From Rostratula benghalensis (taxonomy: Eukaryota; Chordata; Aves; Charadriiformes; Rostratulidae): a stretch of 64,000 bases of DNA. Where the stretch lies: positions 5,903,003 to 5,967,002 of the forward strand of contig VXAI01000035.1 in the NCBI GenBank assembly GCA_013399305.1, given 5' to 3'. Shown here in pieces: positions 10,577 through 22,085 of this stretch; the first letter of the stretch is position 1; the number at the start of each line of letters is the position of its first letter. A model generated the notes under the pieces. It was given only the letters and a program-made list of their open reading frames with translations. It was not told the origin of the DNA and did no database searches. A program made the translations under genes and the position numbers.

Positions 10577-13500
10577 AAGACTTTTCTTTTGTCCTGCCTC
10601 TGCCCCTGCTTGAGGACACAGCCAAGAAAATTCTCTGAGAGCAGAGACTTTCCAAGCGAGCAGGCTCCAGGATCCATGGATAAGCAGGGAAATGCAACTC
10701 CCCTTCTCCACAAAATTAATAGCCAAGACCCCAAACACTGCAACTTACAGCTAGATGCAGCTTGCAGAGCTCGGAGGAGTAGAATACATGGAAAATTTCT
10801 TTTTTTTTTTCCCTTTTTTGTCTCTCTGTTTTTAGACAGGAGCATGGGGAATTGAGTAGCAGGGTCATGCTCTCTTCCTCCTGTGGTCTGCCTCAATCTA
10901 AATACTGGCCACAGTAGAGTCCAAAGCACGTTCTGCTATGGTAATAAAAAGCTCACGGTCATTTCAAAAGCAATTAAGCCCTCATAATCGATTGTGCTTT
11001 TACCACAGCCATCCTTGCCCTTGAAGCACACACCCAAGTGGAAAGGGATTGATGGACATTTTCACATGCCCTGCATGCCACTCTAAAGACTTCTCTATTT
11101 CTGGCTAGTCAGATCCCAATAGTCTTCCAAAACCAAAACGTTATAAAATCAGATCCCTAAGAAAGGACTACTTTTACTGCCTCATCACTGTCACAGAAAA
11201 TGAGAGGGAGAAGGCCACAGTGGTTCCAGTCATTCATAGCAAGGATGCTATCATCAGGAGAGGATTATGGCCCTGTGGCCTGGATCAACCAGTAAAGTTG
11301 GGCTCGGATCCCATGGCAGCACAAATCCCATCAAGGCATGTTTTCCTCTTTTCTCATGGGTGGTGCACGCAAGCGACTGCCATCTCAGATGGTATCTTCA
11401 CAGTCATTTCCAGGAAAATGGAAGTATATTCTGCCTATGCTTGGTGCTGAACAGGTGCTCTGCAATATGATGCAGAGTCAGCGATAGTGCAAAAGACCTC
11501 TCCATTCAGATTTCGCCAATGCTCTGACATCTGTCTATAAAGCACTATGTTAATGAGACCTTGGTTTCACTTCACTTCTGCTGCATTCGCTCTTCAGCCC
11601 TGAAAACTAAGCATCAGCAAGCTGGCAAAAATAATCTCACCACCTACATCCCAGTCCCCTGGTGGAGAGAGGATCATTGCTTTCTCACCCATGACATGGC
11701 AGGTAGCTACAAACAGATAAATTGAAATCTTCCACCCCAGAAGCCGTGAACAGGTACCATGACCAATCAAAACCTGATGAACTAGGCTGAAGATAGAATG
11801 TTGGCATCAAGAGTGCAAGGGATATTTATACCCCTTTGTAAGATGAAAGGGAAGAATTTACCATCCAAGTATCCTTGTTCTCTGCTGTCTTATTCTATCT
11901 TTCCAGCACATGAGACCTTTAAGACTAAATTTAATGGGTCACATTCCATCATCCCAGGTGTTAAGGAAAGAATAGTAGAGCAATGTGTTCGGGACAGAGC
12001 CCTCAAACTCCCACAGGCTGTAGCATCAAAGTTTGATAATGAAATTATGATAATTACTCTGAGTGTTCTCTCAAACCAGCCTCACAGCCATGTTATAGAA
12101 GATTCATCTCAGCTAAGCTTCCCTAGCTTAGTTGCAAGACAACAAAGCTCCTTTTTTCTTTCAAAGCCTAGTGACAACAGTAGTCAATACATCAGCCTCA
12201 GCCTTAAGTTATATACATGTATGTGTATCTATACATGTATCTGTGTGTATCTAAATAAAACAATCAGAAAGGGAGCAAAAGTTTGCTGGCAGCCTGAGGC
12301 TTCCCTCTGACCAAATGTACCCAGTTCTATTTCTACTAAAATTCCATGGAAGCCACCGGCATCCCTCAGGATGTGCTACACACACATTAATTTACTAAAA
12401 TAACAAGGAATATTTGCATGTAATAGGCTATAATCTGACACTTTTCAATTTTTTCTTTTTTCTTTAGTCATTACAGTATCAAAGCAAAACATGACAGTAT
12501 GGAAACTCAGGATCACAGGCAACAACCTTGACCTGCTATGCTGGGTGCCCTTAAACTCTACTCATGTGGTTGGAAATTTCTTGGGCTAACAGAACTGCAG
12601 TCCTAACCTTCAGTACTTCTCCTCTGTCACCCTGTCCCAGACTTGGGATCTCATAGTCATGAGAATCCTACAGCCAGTGTGATGAGTTGTTTGGCTCCCA
12701 AAAAACAGAATATATCCTTTCCCTGCTAAGTGGATGCTTTCAGTCACAATGCTGCAAAAGTTCTTCATTTGAATGGACAATAATAAAACCTTAAAAATGT
12801 AAGCATTAAGTTAATGCTTGCAACAACCTTCTACATCTTTGGTTTTACTTTGTCTCGAAGGGTAGCTACAGCAAAGATGATATGCACTATTCACAAGAAA
12901 AGCAGGCTGCTCTATTATAAACAGAAGAGTCTGGAGATAGGCCTGACTCAAAGGCTCCAGTTCTAGACACTCCCAAAATTTTTGTGAAATCTCCTTAGAA
13001 ACCCACAGCCAAACTGCATATGTCATAGTCCTTGCTTTTGACCTCTGCTCCCCTGTGACGAGTTGGGGACATGAGGAGAACATCAGCTAAGTGCTAAGCA
13101 GAGCTGGCTGCCCTTGTGAAGTGTCTCTGCCTAGGATTCTGTCATCTCCTCCCACTCATTCATGCCCTCCATACTGCAGCCTCATCATCCCAGACCCCTA
13201 ATCACTTGATGTACACACTGTCCATAAATTAGGAGACATCACAGTGTTATTTGGGGCACTGAACAAGATTACTGTGCAATTACACCAACGAGCCACCTTT
13301 ATCTCCAGGCTTGAAATCATGCCTTTAATTAAAACACTTTAAATCAATAAAATTATACCATAGCCATCGACAGTACACACAGTTTTGCTTACTGGAATGA
13401 CCCCCATTATGTGTAACGGGAGATATGTTTCTGCCTGATTCAAGCACAGCAAACACAGACTTCAAGTAATGGCAAATGTCAAGTGGTTTCAGAAGGAAAT

Positions 13501-13799
13501 AATTATAAATCATTCATGACACCCTACTATGTCCTAACTGTTGGTTGGCTTATTCCTTCTGATTAGTGCTAATTTGCATATAACTCAGACCAGTACAGCA
13601 GCGATGGTGGCTCCTCCAGAGAGAAACATATACTCTGAAGCACAAAGGCAGATGGGTGAGCTACAGTGGGAGAGACAGTATAGAGATATGAAAGCTGCAT
13701 AAATTCTTGCATAGCACAGAGATGTGCATATGGAAGGATTGAACCATCTCTTCCTACATAATAATCACCACAGGGAACCAGCAGGAAGAAGAAATAAAA
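10577..13799. other. Non-coding unique sequence
   Basis: No exon, RNA gene or repeat is recognised apart from a T-run near 10799-10810 and a short variable tandem of tacatgtat and gtgtatcta units near 12210-12253. A 7-bp inverted repeat (ctaagct/agcttag, 12113-12131) is present. A 170-codon open frame at 11798-12310 has no recognisable domain and ends in the tandem repeat, so I treat it as chance. Confidence 0.65.
12210..12253 (+). repeat. Degenerate tandem repeat (tatacatgtat/gtgtatcta)
   Basis: Two imperfect units of about 20 bases, each starting with tacatgtat and ending with gtgtatcta. It looks like a short TA/TG-type microsatellite that has partly decayed. Confidence 0.7.
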
Positions 13800-14045
13800 G
13801 GAAAACAGAAGAGTGGTGTTCTCCACACGATGCATGTTGAAGCTGTGGAGCTCCCTACCGCAAATACAAAAAAGACTTGATGGGCTTCAAGTTCATCTCC
13901 AGGGCCAAAAGGAGTCAGTGCGGAAGATAGGGATGGAGGGTTGGGCTTCCTTTTGTCCACAACAGCCAAGAAAATGGTTACACACAGGTATCATCCTGCC
14001 TATCTCTGTGCCTGAAGGCACCAGTGATGCTGCACTACCCATCTA
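13800..14045 (+). mobile_element. Ancient CR1-like LINE fragment
   Basis: The order of motifs follows the 3' part of older CR1 families known from turtles and archosaurs. 'catgttgaagctgtggagct' matches the 'gaacctgtggaactcc' block (a frame with LKLWSSLP). Then comes 'caaaaaagacttgatgggct', the counterpart of the 'caaaaaagaactagataaatt' block. Then come 'ttccttttgtcca' and 'tcatcctgcctatctctgtg', followed by 'cctgaaggcaccagtgatgc', where the family has 'ctggggcacctggcattggc'. Several indels break the frame. It is clearly older than the other CR1 copies here. I recognise it from family consensus by memory, so the exact family and ends are uncertain. Confidence 0.6.
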
Positions 14046-17000
14046 CAACGGGGGCAGCAAGCAAAATGGCTTCCAAGTCTGGATGTGATAGAAAGTGAGG
14101 ACCAGCCTTCAGGGAGGATGCAGCTGATTGATGGCAGAGCTGCCATAACGATGGCAGGCAGAAGACCTGCTCCTTAAGAAGTGGCCTGCAGCTCCAAAGC
14201 CACCTAGACAACCTAGAACCAGAGTAGGACTGGGGCAGGCATTTCCAAAGGAGAGCACGGGGAATCCAACACTACCTCAAGTAACTTAAACTTCCTCTGT
14301 AGCTTTGTTACATCACCCTGGGAGACAAGGAAACTTTCAAGCAGTTCTGAGTCAATGTGAATTGTCTGACACAGTGACAGAACCCTGATTTAACAGACTG
14401 CTAATTAACTTCATGCATTTCGAGTCAGGCAATCGTTGAGCATCCCTGTCAAACCAGGGCCTATACACAGCATTGAGATAGCTTAAGCCTGGAGAAGTAG
14501 GCTGGAAACATCTAACAACAAGAGGATTTCCCATGATAAATCTGGTACTTCCTGCTTCTGACTGTGCTGGGTTTACCACACAAATCGTCTTTCTCACAGT
14601 CCTTCAGCGCTGCTCATTCCATTCTCAGCTGGGCTCCAGACGCAGAGAGGTGCAGGGAAAGGAAAATAATGAGACCAAGTTGGAATAGGCAAACCTCGTG
14701 GTGCTGGAGGCTTTTCAAGGCTCTCAGATGCTTTGGTGGGTTTGCAAACAGGGATAAGATTGTGAATCACTTTTTTTTTTTTCCTCCCTGTAATTTAAAA
14801 TGCATGCTCTCTCTTGTGTACCACCAAGGGTGGCTCAGTTATTAAAGGCATAAACAATTTTTTCTGTGAGACTTGACTATGCCCGGGGGAGTGTAGAAAC
14901 CTGGACCACCTACCATAAGCTGGGTAGTCAGAGAATATTGCACATAGTCCGTACCCTGTGTTTTCTTCCCATGCTAGCACTCCCACTATGATGCCCATCT
15001 GCCATCACAGCATCCCCATAGTTGCTCTCTGCAAATACTCCCCGTTTTCAAAAACAGCCATGATCCCAGAGTTGTAACACTCATACCCAAATCTGGAAAC
15101 GATCTGGATTTCCCCAAAGTCTGGCATCTCATTTCAGGTCCATTGTACAGAATTGACCAGAGACCAGTCCCCAAATTAAACCCTTGATGCAAGCTCGAGC
15201 CTCACAGAGTGCCACCAGTGTTTTTGGCACTGTTTCCCAGCTCAAAAGCATCTTCTGCTTATGCCATTCCCTGCTCCAAAAGGTTTCTCTATCCTTGTAT
15301 ACAGCTTCATCCATACAAGCTCCATCCATTAATCTTCCACCAAATTCACCTTAAATTATTTCTTCTCTGCCTTTGTCTTCAATTCATCAGTTTTTCATTA
15401 GCAGTGATTGTCCCTGTCCGATTAGCTCTCCTCATAAGCACTGCCTCACAGTTTTTCCCACATTTCAGTTCTCCAAGCTTTATAATCATGGTCTGCTCTT
15501 CTCTAAAACCTGACTTATTTGTATCTTTGGACAGCACCAAGTTATCAGTGCTTTCTGTACTCACGTGTACAAAAGGTTGCTACTCTAAGCTCAGAGATGG
15601 GGGTCTTGAAATGGCTATTTTGTTCCCTGCCCTTGGCACTGTATTAAGAATTTGGATTTCACCTGCCATTTACTATCATATTAAGGTCACTTTCAGATAT
15701 GTTATTTTTCTCGGGCCCCCACCTCTAATCACACAAGTTAAGATTGCTTTCCGTTTTAATTTCCTTTCTTTGATGATTTCATCCCACTCAATGCAACTTG
15801 AACGTGGGTTGCTTTTTTTGTTTTATTGGCTTCCTCTGAAGATTTCAGCTGACCAGTTACTGATTTATTTAACCCACATTCACAATACACAGTTTAAAAA
15901 GTGAGACTAAATGGTTGAGAATTCATTAGAAACAGATCAAGAAGAGACAACATTATCGTCCCCCTGATTGCTGCTTATACCCTCACATCTGGCCACTAAG
16001 TGCCTCTATAAATCAAGTATGGCATAAAAGGATGAGGAAAGCTGTAGGGTTGCAGCTGACAAATACTGTCTCTGCTCCACCACAGTTTCTCTCAAAGGAG
16101 TCTGCACACAGCTAAGCCAGCATCAGCTTTGTTGACTTTCTGCTGGTCCAAGTATCTCCTTGCCTTTTCCACGTCACTCTCCCCTTTCACACCCCTTCAG
16201 ATGACCCCTCTCTGCTGCTACTGTAACCTGCAGTCTCAGACACATCCGTTCTTCTTCTGACATCTTCATTGTCTGCTACGTTGCTCCAAAGAGCATGAGA
16301 AAACCCAACACGGATCTCAACAAGCCCTTACACCCACCCCTTGAAATATGCAATGTCCACATCTCTTGACCACGCAGCCTCAATGCAGATCTAACATCTA
16401 TTTTGTCCAACACCATCAGTCTATGTAGCAGGCAAAAATAAAGGATTAATTCCTGGCCTTAAGTTACACATTTTGCTGTCCCATGTTATGTTATAAATTC
16501 TTTATCTACATAGATAGATATTAAAGTGGGTGATTAGTTCCTCTATACTGAAAAATTTTCTACTTGATATATTTTATTAGAAAGAGCAAATCTCTTCACT
16601 AATACTGTTTTGATGGGTATTAACAGGTTTCATGACTATATTTTAGATTTTCCACTACTGTAACCCAGATTGGATTTGAACAATTGTATTTCCAGAGGTT
16701 TCTTCTTTATCTGTACTTTGAATTTGTCTTAAAGAGACAGGACATTAAAGTATAATAAAAATTGATTTTTCATTTTTAGTTTTAACTTACATGGGCATAA
16801 AACTCTCTTCCTTGATTTTCCCGCACACAATTCTCTTAAAAATTATTGACCCAAAAATGAAAGTTTTTCTAACCTAACGGGCCTTTTAAAAATTATTTTA
16901 TTGAAAGCCATGTTTCTCCTTGATTATTCTGCTGTTGTTTTCTTCAGTTCATCTCCACCAAAGCTAAGCATTTTTCATACTTTTCCAAGCAGCTTCACAC

Positions 17001-17857
17001 TCCAATTGACTGTGCTGCTGAGTACTTCCCTTTCTAGCTCCCAGTTAGCATGTCTACCCAACGTCCAGGCATGGCTGTATTTTTCCCTTGGAGTCCTTCA
17101 CCACTGCTGAGTCACTCCAGAGGGACTTGATGGACTTGGGAGTGAGTTGGCCACCTGACCATGACTATAGTTCCTTGCAAATACAGTCCCTGAGCCTCAC
17201 ATTAGGTCAGCGATTGCAAGCTCATGAGCATTTTGGAGCTCATTGATGACAGCTACGAATGTCTCTGCAGACCCGTGAAGTCAGACAGCTAAATTAAGGC
17301 CATGAAAAAAGTAAAAAAACAGAGCTAAGATAATTTTTAAAATAAAACAAAAATAAGTTCTATCAACCAGTATAATTATACAGAGATTTTATTGAAACAG
17401 GGACCTAAATTAGCCAGAAACAGGCCCAGGCAAAGAAGGAAAAGCAGCTGATAGCCCAGACCCCTCCATAGTCCAAGATCTCAGAGTTTCAATAAGCTTA
17501 ATGTAGATAGATTTGGAACCTCTGCCAAGAGTGAGCACAGCATTTAGTCAGAGTAGGGGATTTGGGGAAGATCCCTAGGCTGGTTCAGTGGATATCACTT
17601 CAGGGTCAAGCTCACGTCAGAACACCGCAGTCCAGAAAATTTATAGAGATTTTCTTCCATCCCTCCACTGAAGTAAAGAGAGAAAGAAACTTCCATGCTC
17701 CTACTGATTAACCACAGTGCAAACTTCATAAACGTGCTCCTGACCTCCACTGCAACGCGCAGACTTGAGTCATTCCAATAAAAGAGGAAATGACACTTTG
17801 CCACAACATTACTAAGTCCACATCCCATAAAACCATTCAGGGAAGAGGGACTGGGGT

Positions 17858-17908
17858 GGGGGGAGGGAAAGAAAAAAAAAAAAAAAAAAGAAAAGAGAGA
17901 GAGAAAAG
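17858..17908 (+). repeat. 51-base homopurine tract (G-rich, A18, AG)
   Basis: Fifty-one consecutive purines: a G-rich start (gggggagggaaag), then 18 A (17872-17889), then AG repeats. Just upstream is ctggggt. Its reverse complement resembles the homopyrimidine tract at 18155-18213, so the two form an imperfect inverted pair about 250 bases apart. Confidence 0.85.
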
Positions 17909-18154
17909 CGAGAGTAAAGCCAGGCAATTATCTGTTATTAACCCAGTCCTTAGTGGTATCACATTGCTCCTAAAAATAATGACAGAGCAACAAAGCTTGT
18001 TTGCATCTCCCATGTCTTTTGTGGGTTCCTCATTATTCTAATGAGCTGCTGGAAAAAGCACTTTGGTTCCATCCCCATCAGTTATTTCACTGAGCACCCG
18101 CTTTCATTTCCACCTGGCACTGCAAGATGTTTTACAATTAACACTTTGATCCTG

Positions 18155-18213
18155 TCTTTTTCTTCTCTCTCTCTTTTTTTTTTTTTTTTTTTTTCCCCCC
18201 CCCCCCTCCTTTT
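18155..18213 (+). repeat. 59-base homopyrimidine tract (CT, T21, C12)
   Basis: Fifty-nine consecutive pyrimidines: a CT-rich start with a (CT) microsatellite, T21 (18174-18194), C12 (18195-18206), then tcctttt. It can adopt triplex (H-DNA) or, through the C/G run, i-motif or G4 forms. The run lengths suggest assembly uncertainty at this point. Confidence 0.88.
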
Positions 18214-18225
18214 AACCAAGGGACA

Positions 18226-18410
18226 AACGCAGACACCCGCTTTGGGAGGAGCCCGAAAGAGCTCATGGATGGGGCTGCTCCCGCATTATTTTGCATGTGA
18301 CACACGCTGGGTTTGTTCAGACTTTGGGGTGACCAGGCTGGGTACGGCCGGCAGAGCCACAAAACATACGGCCTTTGCTCGTGTGACGCTGCTCCCCTGC
18401 GGCTTGGTAC
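18226..18410. other. Small CpG-rich patch
   Basis: About eleven CpGs in 185 bases (for example aacgcagacacccgct, gggtacggccggc, catacggcc, ctcgtgtgacgctg), well above the surrounding DNA. It directly follows the homopyrimidine tract. It is too short for a classical CpG island, and no exon or core promoter is recognised. It may be an unmethylated regulatory element. Confidence 0.45.
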
Positions 18411-20460
18411 CAAAAAGAAACCAGGAACAGTTTAAGAATAGATCAGCGTAATGTCTGCCACGTGGGCTCGGGAGCAAAATAGGGAAGGGATGGAGGAGGG
18501 CAGCAAGGCAACCATTGCACCAGCAAACACTCTGTGGCTTGGTGGGGTGTTTTGGTTTTTTTTGTTTGTTTGGTGTGTTTTTTTCCTGTCACAGTGAGTC
18601 ACACCACTCAATGCAAGTCACAGCCTGCCTTTCCTCATGAGGAGACAAAGGGGAAAAAAATGAAAAAGAAGAAAAAAATCTTATTTGTTTCAACGAGCTT
18701 TCCTTGCCACCTTTTATTCCACCCTTCAGAGCTGTTATATGAATGGTTTAAAGCTTCAAATAAGCCGAGATGGAGCTGGCGAGGAGCAGGGCTGCAAACC
18801 CCTGCCTCTCCTCTCCTTCTCTACTATGGCACCTCTCTGGCCCCCCTGGTCTCCTTTCTTTGGCTGGAAATCTGGGCCATGGCAGGGTATCACAAGTCAA
18901 ATACTAGTGCAGATTTAGAGGACAGGAATAACTGTATGTGCTGGGAAGAACAGAGCTGCATGAAACACCCACCATGAAGAGAGCCAGCCACTGCAGTGCG
19001 ACCGATGTGCAAAAGATACCCCTCACCCTCCACCAGCTAAAGCCAACGGAGGGGACTTGCACATTTCAAAGGTCTGAATAGTAGATCTTGCCCAAATTTG
19101 GGTAATTAAATACTTTTTTGTCCGTTTATCAGCTAGCAGTCTTTTCTCACGACTGAATTGTCTCCTTTTCCACACAAGTGGTTTTTTACCTTTTTTTTTT
19201 TTTTAATTTTCAAAATAGCTTTGAAGAAGATCCTAAAATAGCCACAGAGAGATTTTTCTAAACTCCAAACCTCCAGGCTTTAAGATAAACTGGAAAGGAT
19301 TTATGTGCTGTTTTGCTTTTAGCAAAATACAGAAAGTGGTTGAAAAAGTATTTAAAGAAAATTGTTTTAGCCCCTCTACAAAGATATCTGGCTAACTGGA
19401 ATATTAGAGGTCATCAGAACAGTATTGAAAAAGGACATTTGTTTCAAAGTTAAGTCTTTCTTTAGTGGGTGATTTATATGGAAATTTTAACAAAAGGGGG
19501 AAAATCCAAAGAAAGCATTTCTGTAATGTCCTTATTTTTTTGTTTTACAGATACAATATTCACTATAAAAAACCCAGACATGAGCATCAATATGAAATGC
19601 TTCACATTGTCTGTATCAAAGCTTTCACAGTTTTGAAAATTTGTTTTTTTTGGGAAATGCACAGTTTAGCTCTTTGGGGTGAACGTGTGATTTCAAAATG
19701 TTGATTCCTTACCACTTTATTAAGAAAATGTTGATTCTCCCCACACTTAAGTTCAAGCATAACTTCACTACAGCTGTATTTGCATGAGGGTATTTACAAG
19801 GGTAGACTCATGCACACATACTAGTGTTGACAGGATGAGGGCCTTCTGGTAACTCGCTGACATTCAGTACAACCTATAACGCTGTACAATGCTCGCTTTA
19901 TGTACACCAGACTTTGACCTTATTCATCAAAATACCCTTCTGACTTTGCTCCAAGGGCTTTTATGTTCTCTGAAAACAATAAAATTTCGCTTTTATGACA
20001 TTACAACTTGAATTTCAAAGTGTGATGAGTGAATGTGGTGTTGTTCTCCTTATTAAGGCGCAACGAGCTTGTATGCCGCGGCTCAAATTATTTTTACTTG
20101 GGGTTTACATAACCCTGATAGAACAAGCAGCAGATTGGGGTCCAAAGTGCAAACCCAGGGCACACACAATCTAAAACCCCACCTTCCAAAATGGACAATG
20201 ACTTTGACCTCTGCAGCCATAACCAATGGGGAGCGATTCTTAGGCTACAACTTCTCCACACAGCAAAACCACCAGCTCTGTGACAGGAGGGACTTTTCCA
20301 CTAGTCCTCAGTCTCTAAGTCACAGAAACACATACATATACCTTTTAAACCATGATTTTCTAGAACTCATGGATGCAATGAAGCCTTTGAAATACGATAG
20401 TCCAGTGGCATAAAAGCAACTGATACTGAAGTGTCTCTTGTGGGGCGAGGGGGTGGTACT

Positions 20461-20780
20461 ATCACAGAATCATAGAATCATTAGAGTTGTAAGGGACCTT
20501 AAAGATCATCGAGTTCCAACCCCACTGCCATGGTCAGGGACACCTCTTAGTAGAATAGGTTGCTCAAAGCCCCATCCAGCCTGGCCTTGAATACCTCCAG
20601 GGATGCAGCAGCCAGGACTTCCCTGTGCAACCTGCTCCAGTGCCTCACTACCCTCACAAGAAAGAATTTCTTTCTAGTATCTAAGTCTCCCCTCTTTCAG
20701 TTTAAAACCATTACCCTTCCTCCTATCGCTATAGGTCCTGCAGGACCCTTTCAGGTACTTCAGTATCACCCTAAATTCCC
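20461..20780 (-). mobile_element. CR1 LINE 3' end, 5'-truncated
   Basis: The plus strand starts with the reverse complement of the CR1 terminus (atcacagaatcatagaatca). It continues with 'aagggaccttaaagatcatc', 'gttccaaccccactgccatg', 'ggttgctcaaagccccatcc' and 'acctgctccagtgcctcac', all standard avian CR1 text read antisense. It belongs to the 'aaccccctgccatgg' type, different from the copies at 1841 and 29141. The 5' end of the element (right side) fades at about 20760-20780 after 'ccctttcaggtacttcagta'. The frame is not intact. Confidence 0.95.
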
Positions 20781-20902
20781 AGTCACCAGGGAAGAGTGAA
20801 AAAGAGCCCGAAGCTCCATAAAACACAACCCAAAGCTTTAGCTCTTGAATCCTTTAATTTTAACACAGGTTTACCTGCAGACGTTGTTTATTTTCTTCCC
20901 TG

Positions 20903-20926
20903 AAAAAAAAAAAAAAAAAAAAAAAA
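20903..20926 (+). repeat. Poly(A) run, 24 bases
   Basis: Uninterrupted A24 about 120 bases beyond the truncated end of the minus-strand CR1 copy. It is on the wrong side and strand to be that element's tail, so it is a simple homopolymer. Confidence 0.9.
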
Positions 20927-21814
20927 GATGCTAACAGCCAAGGAAAAAAAGAGAGTAGATTGCCATTATGAAAAAACACATATGTATAAAGCGACACAGA
21001 TGCTCCAGCTCAATTTTTTAACATGCTAACCTCCTCGGCATGAGTTTGAACAATGCCGATTCAGTTCCAAGGCCAAAGCTGTGTTAGTAATGGTTTGCTG
21101 GCACCGCTCTCGAGCCTACCTTCCTCACAACTGGCAAAAAAGGATGCTTCCACCGGGATAATTTATACCAGTTTCCCGAAGGAAATCCACTGTAACAGCA
21201 AAAGCACTATTTTGCCAGGATAAGCTATAACATTTATGCAGCATTTGCCAACATATATATGTATGTTTAACAAATTTTGTGAAAAGCCATGCCTCTCTGC
21301 GATGCCGTTCCACTGACAGTGATTCTTTGCACAGATCTGGCTGGGAGCTCTGAGTGGAGATAGGAAAGGCATTATTATATGAGATTGGGGACGGGCTCCA
21401 ATCTCTGTTGAAGTAATTGAAAATAGAAAATGCTGAAAATCAAACTCAAAGCATGTACACAATCCAGGAAAATATTGCAAATGTTGCAAAACACTTCTCC
21501 GAACAATGGAAGTAACTCAGTCTGAACTAGGTCCTCAGCTGGTGTGACTGGCTTACCTCCACCAAATCAGGCCATGGTATTTTGGTGCAAACACAGCCCT
21601 AAAAGTTTCCCATTTTTGTGTTTTATTGTGAAATTTGGATGGAAGCCACTTGCTATCTCTGGGCACGCCTACCATGCCTTTAACTGCTACAAAGAAAAAG
21701 AAACAAGATTCAAAGCTCCTAGAACCTCAAAACCAATGAAATTAAATCAAAGACAGAGATATGGCCCCAAGGAGGGCATATCTTTCATGTTAGGAGGACC
21801 CTTAGTTCAGTGCA

Positions 21815-22085
21815 AGTGAAGGAAAAAATAACAAGAAAAAGAATAAGAAGGGAAAGATGGAATAAAGCAGACACAGTGGAGGGGACACGTGGTGGGAAAA
21901 TTCAGGAGGGGGGAGGAGATGGAAACAAAAGAAAGAAAAAAAAAAGAAAGGTGAAAGAACAAGGCAGATTAAGAAATAAGAATCAGAGGTGGAGAAGAGA
22001 GAAGGGGAGGGATGGGCAGGCAGTGATAAAGGGAACAGGGTTAAAAATGAGTAAACAGAGAAGGCATGAAGAGAAGGGTTTGGGT
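21815..22085 (+). repeat. GA-rich low-complexity stretch
   Basis: About 270 bases strongly biased to purines on the plus strand (gaaggaaaaaa, aagaaaaagaataagaaggg, gaggggggaggagatgg, ggagaagagagaaggggagg). The bias removes stop codons, which explains the open frames on both strands here, including a Lys/Arg/Glu-rich one on the plus strand. I regard it as decayed purine-rich simple sequence. Confidence 0.8.

Larger units (their letters stand above)
14046..20460. other. Non-coding unique sequence
   Basis: No supported gene. It contains the longest open frame of the window (15209-15904, 231 codons, plus strand). That frame lies in pyrimidine-rich sequence, is Leu/Ser/Phe/Ile-rich and matches no family I know. 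The purine and pyrimidine tracts at 17858-18213 and a CpG-rich patch are listed separately. A G/T-rich stretch occurs at about 18540-18590 and T-rich text at about 19192-19210. Confidence 0.6.

Noticed and set aside
20560..20799. 79-codon plus-strand frame
   Set aside because: Antisense to the CR1 copy; a known kind of false frame in CR1 tails.
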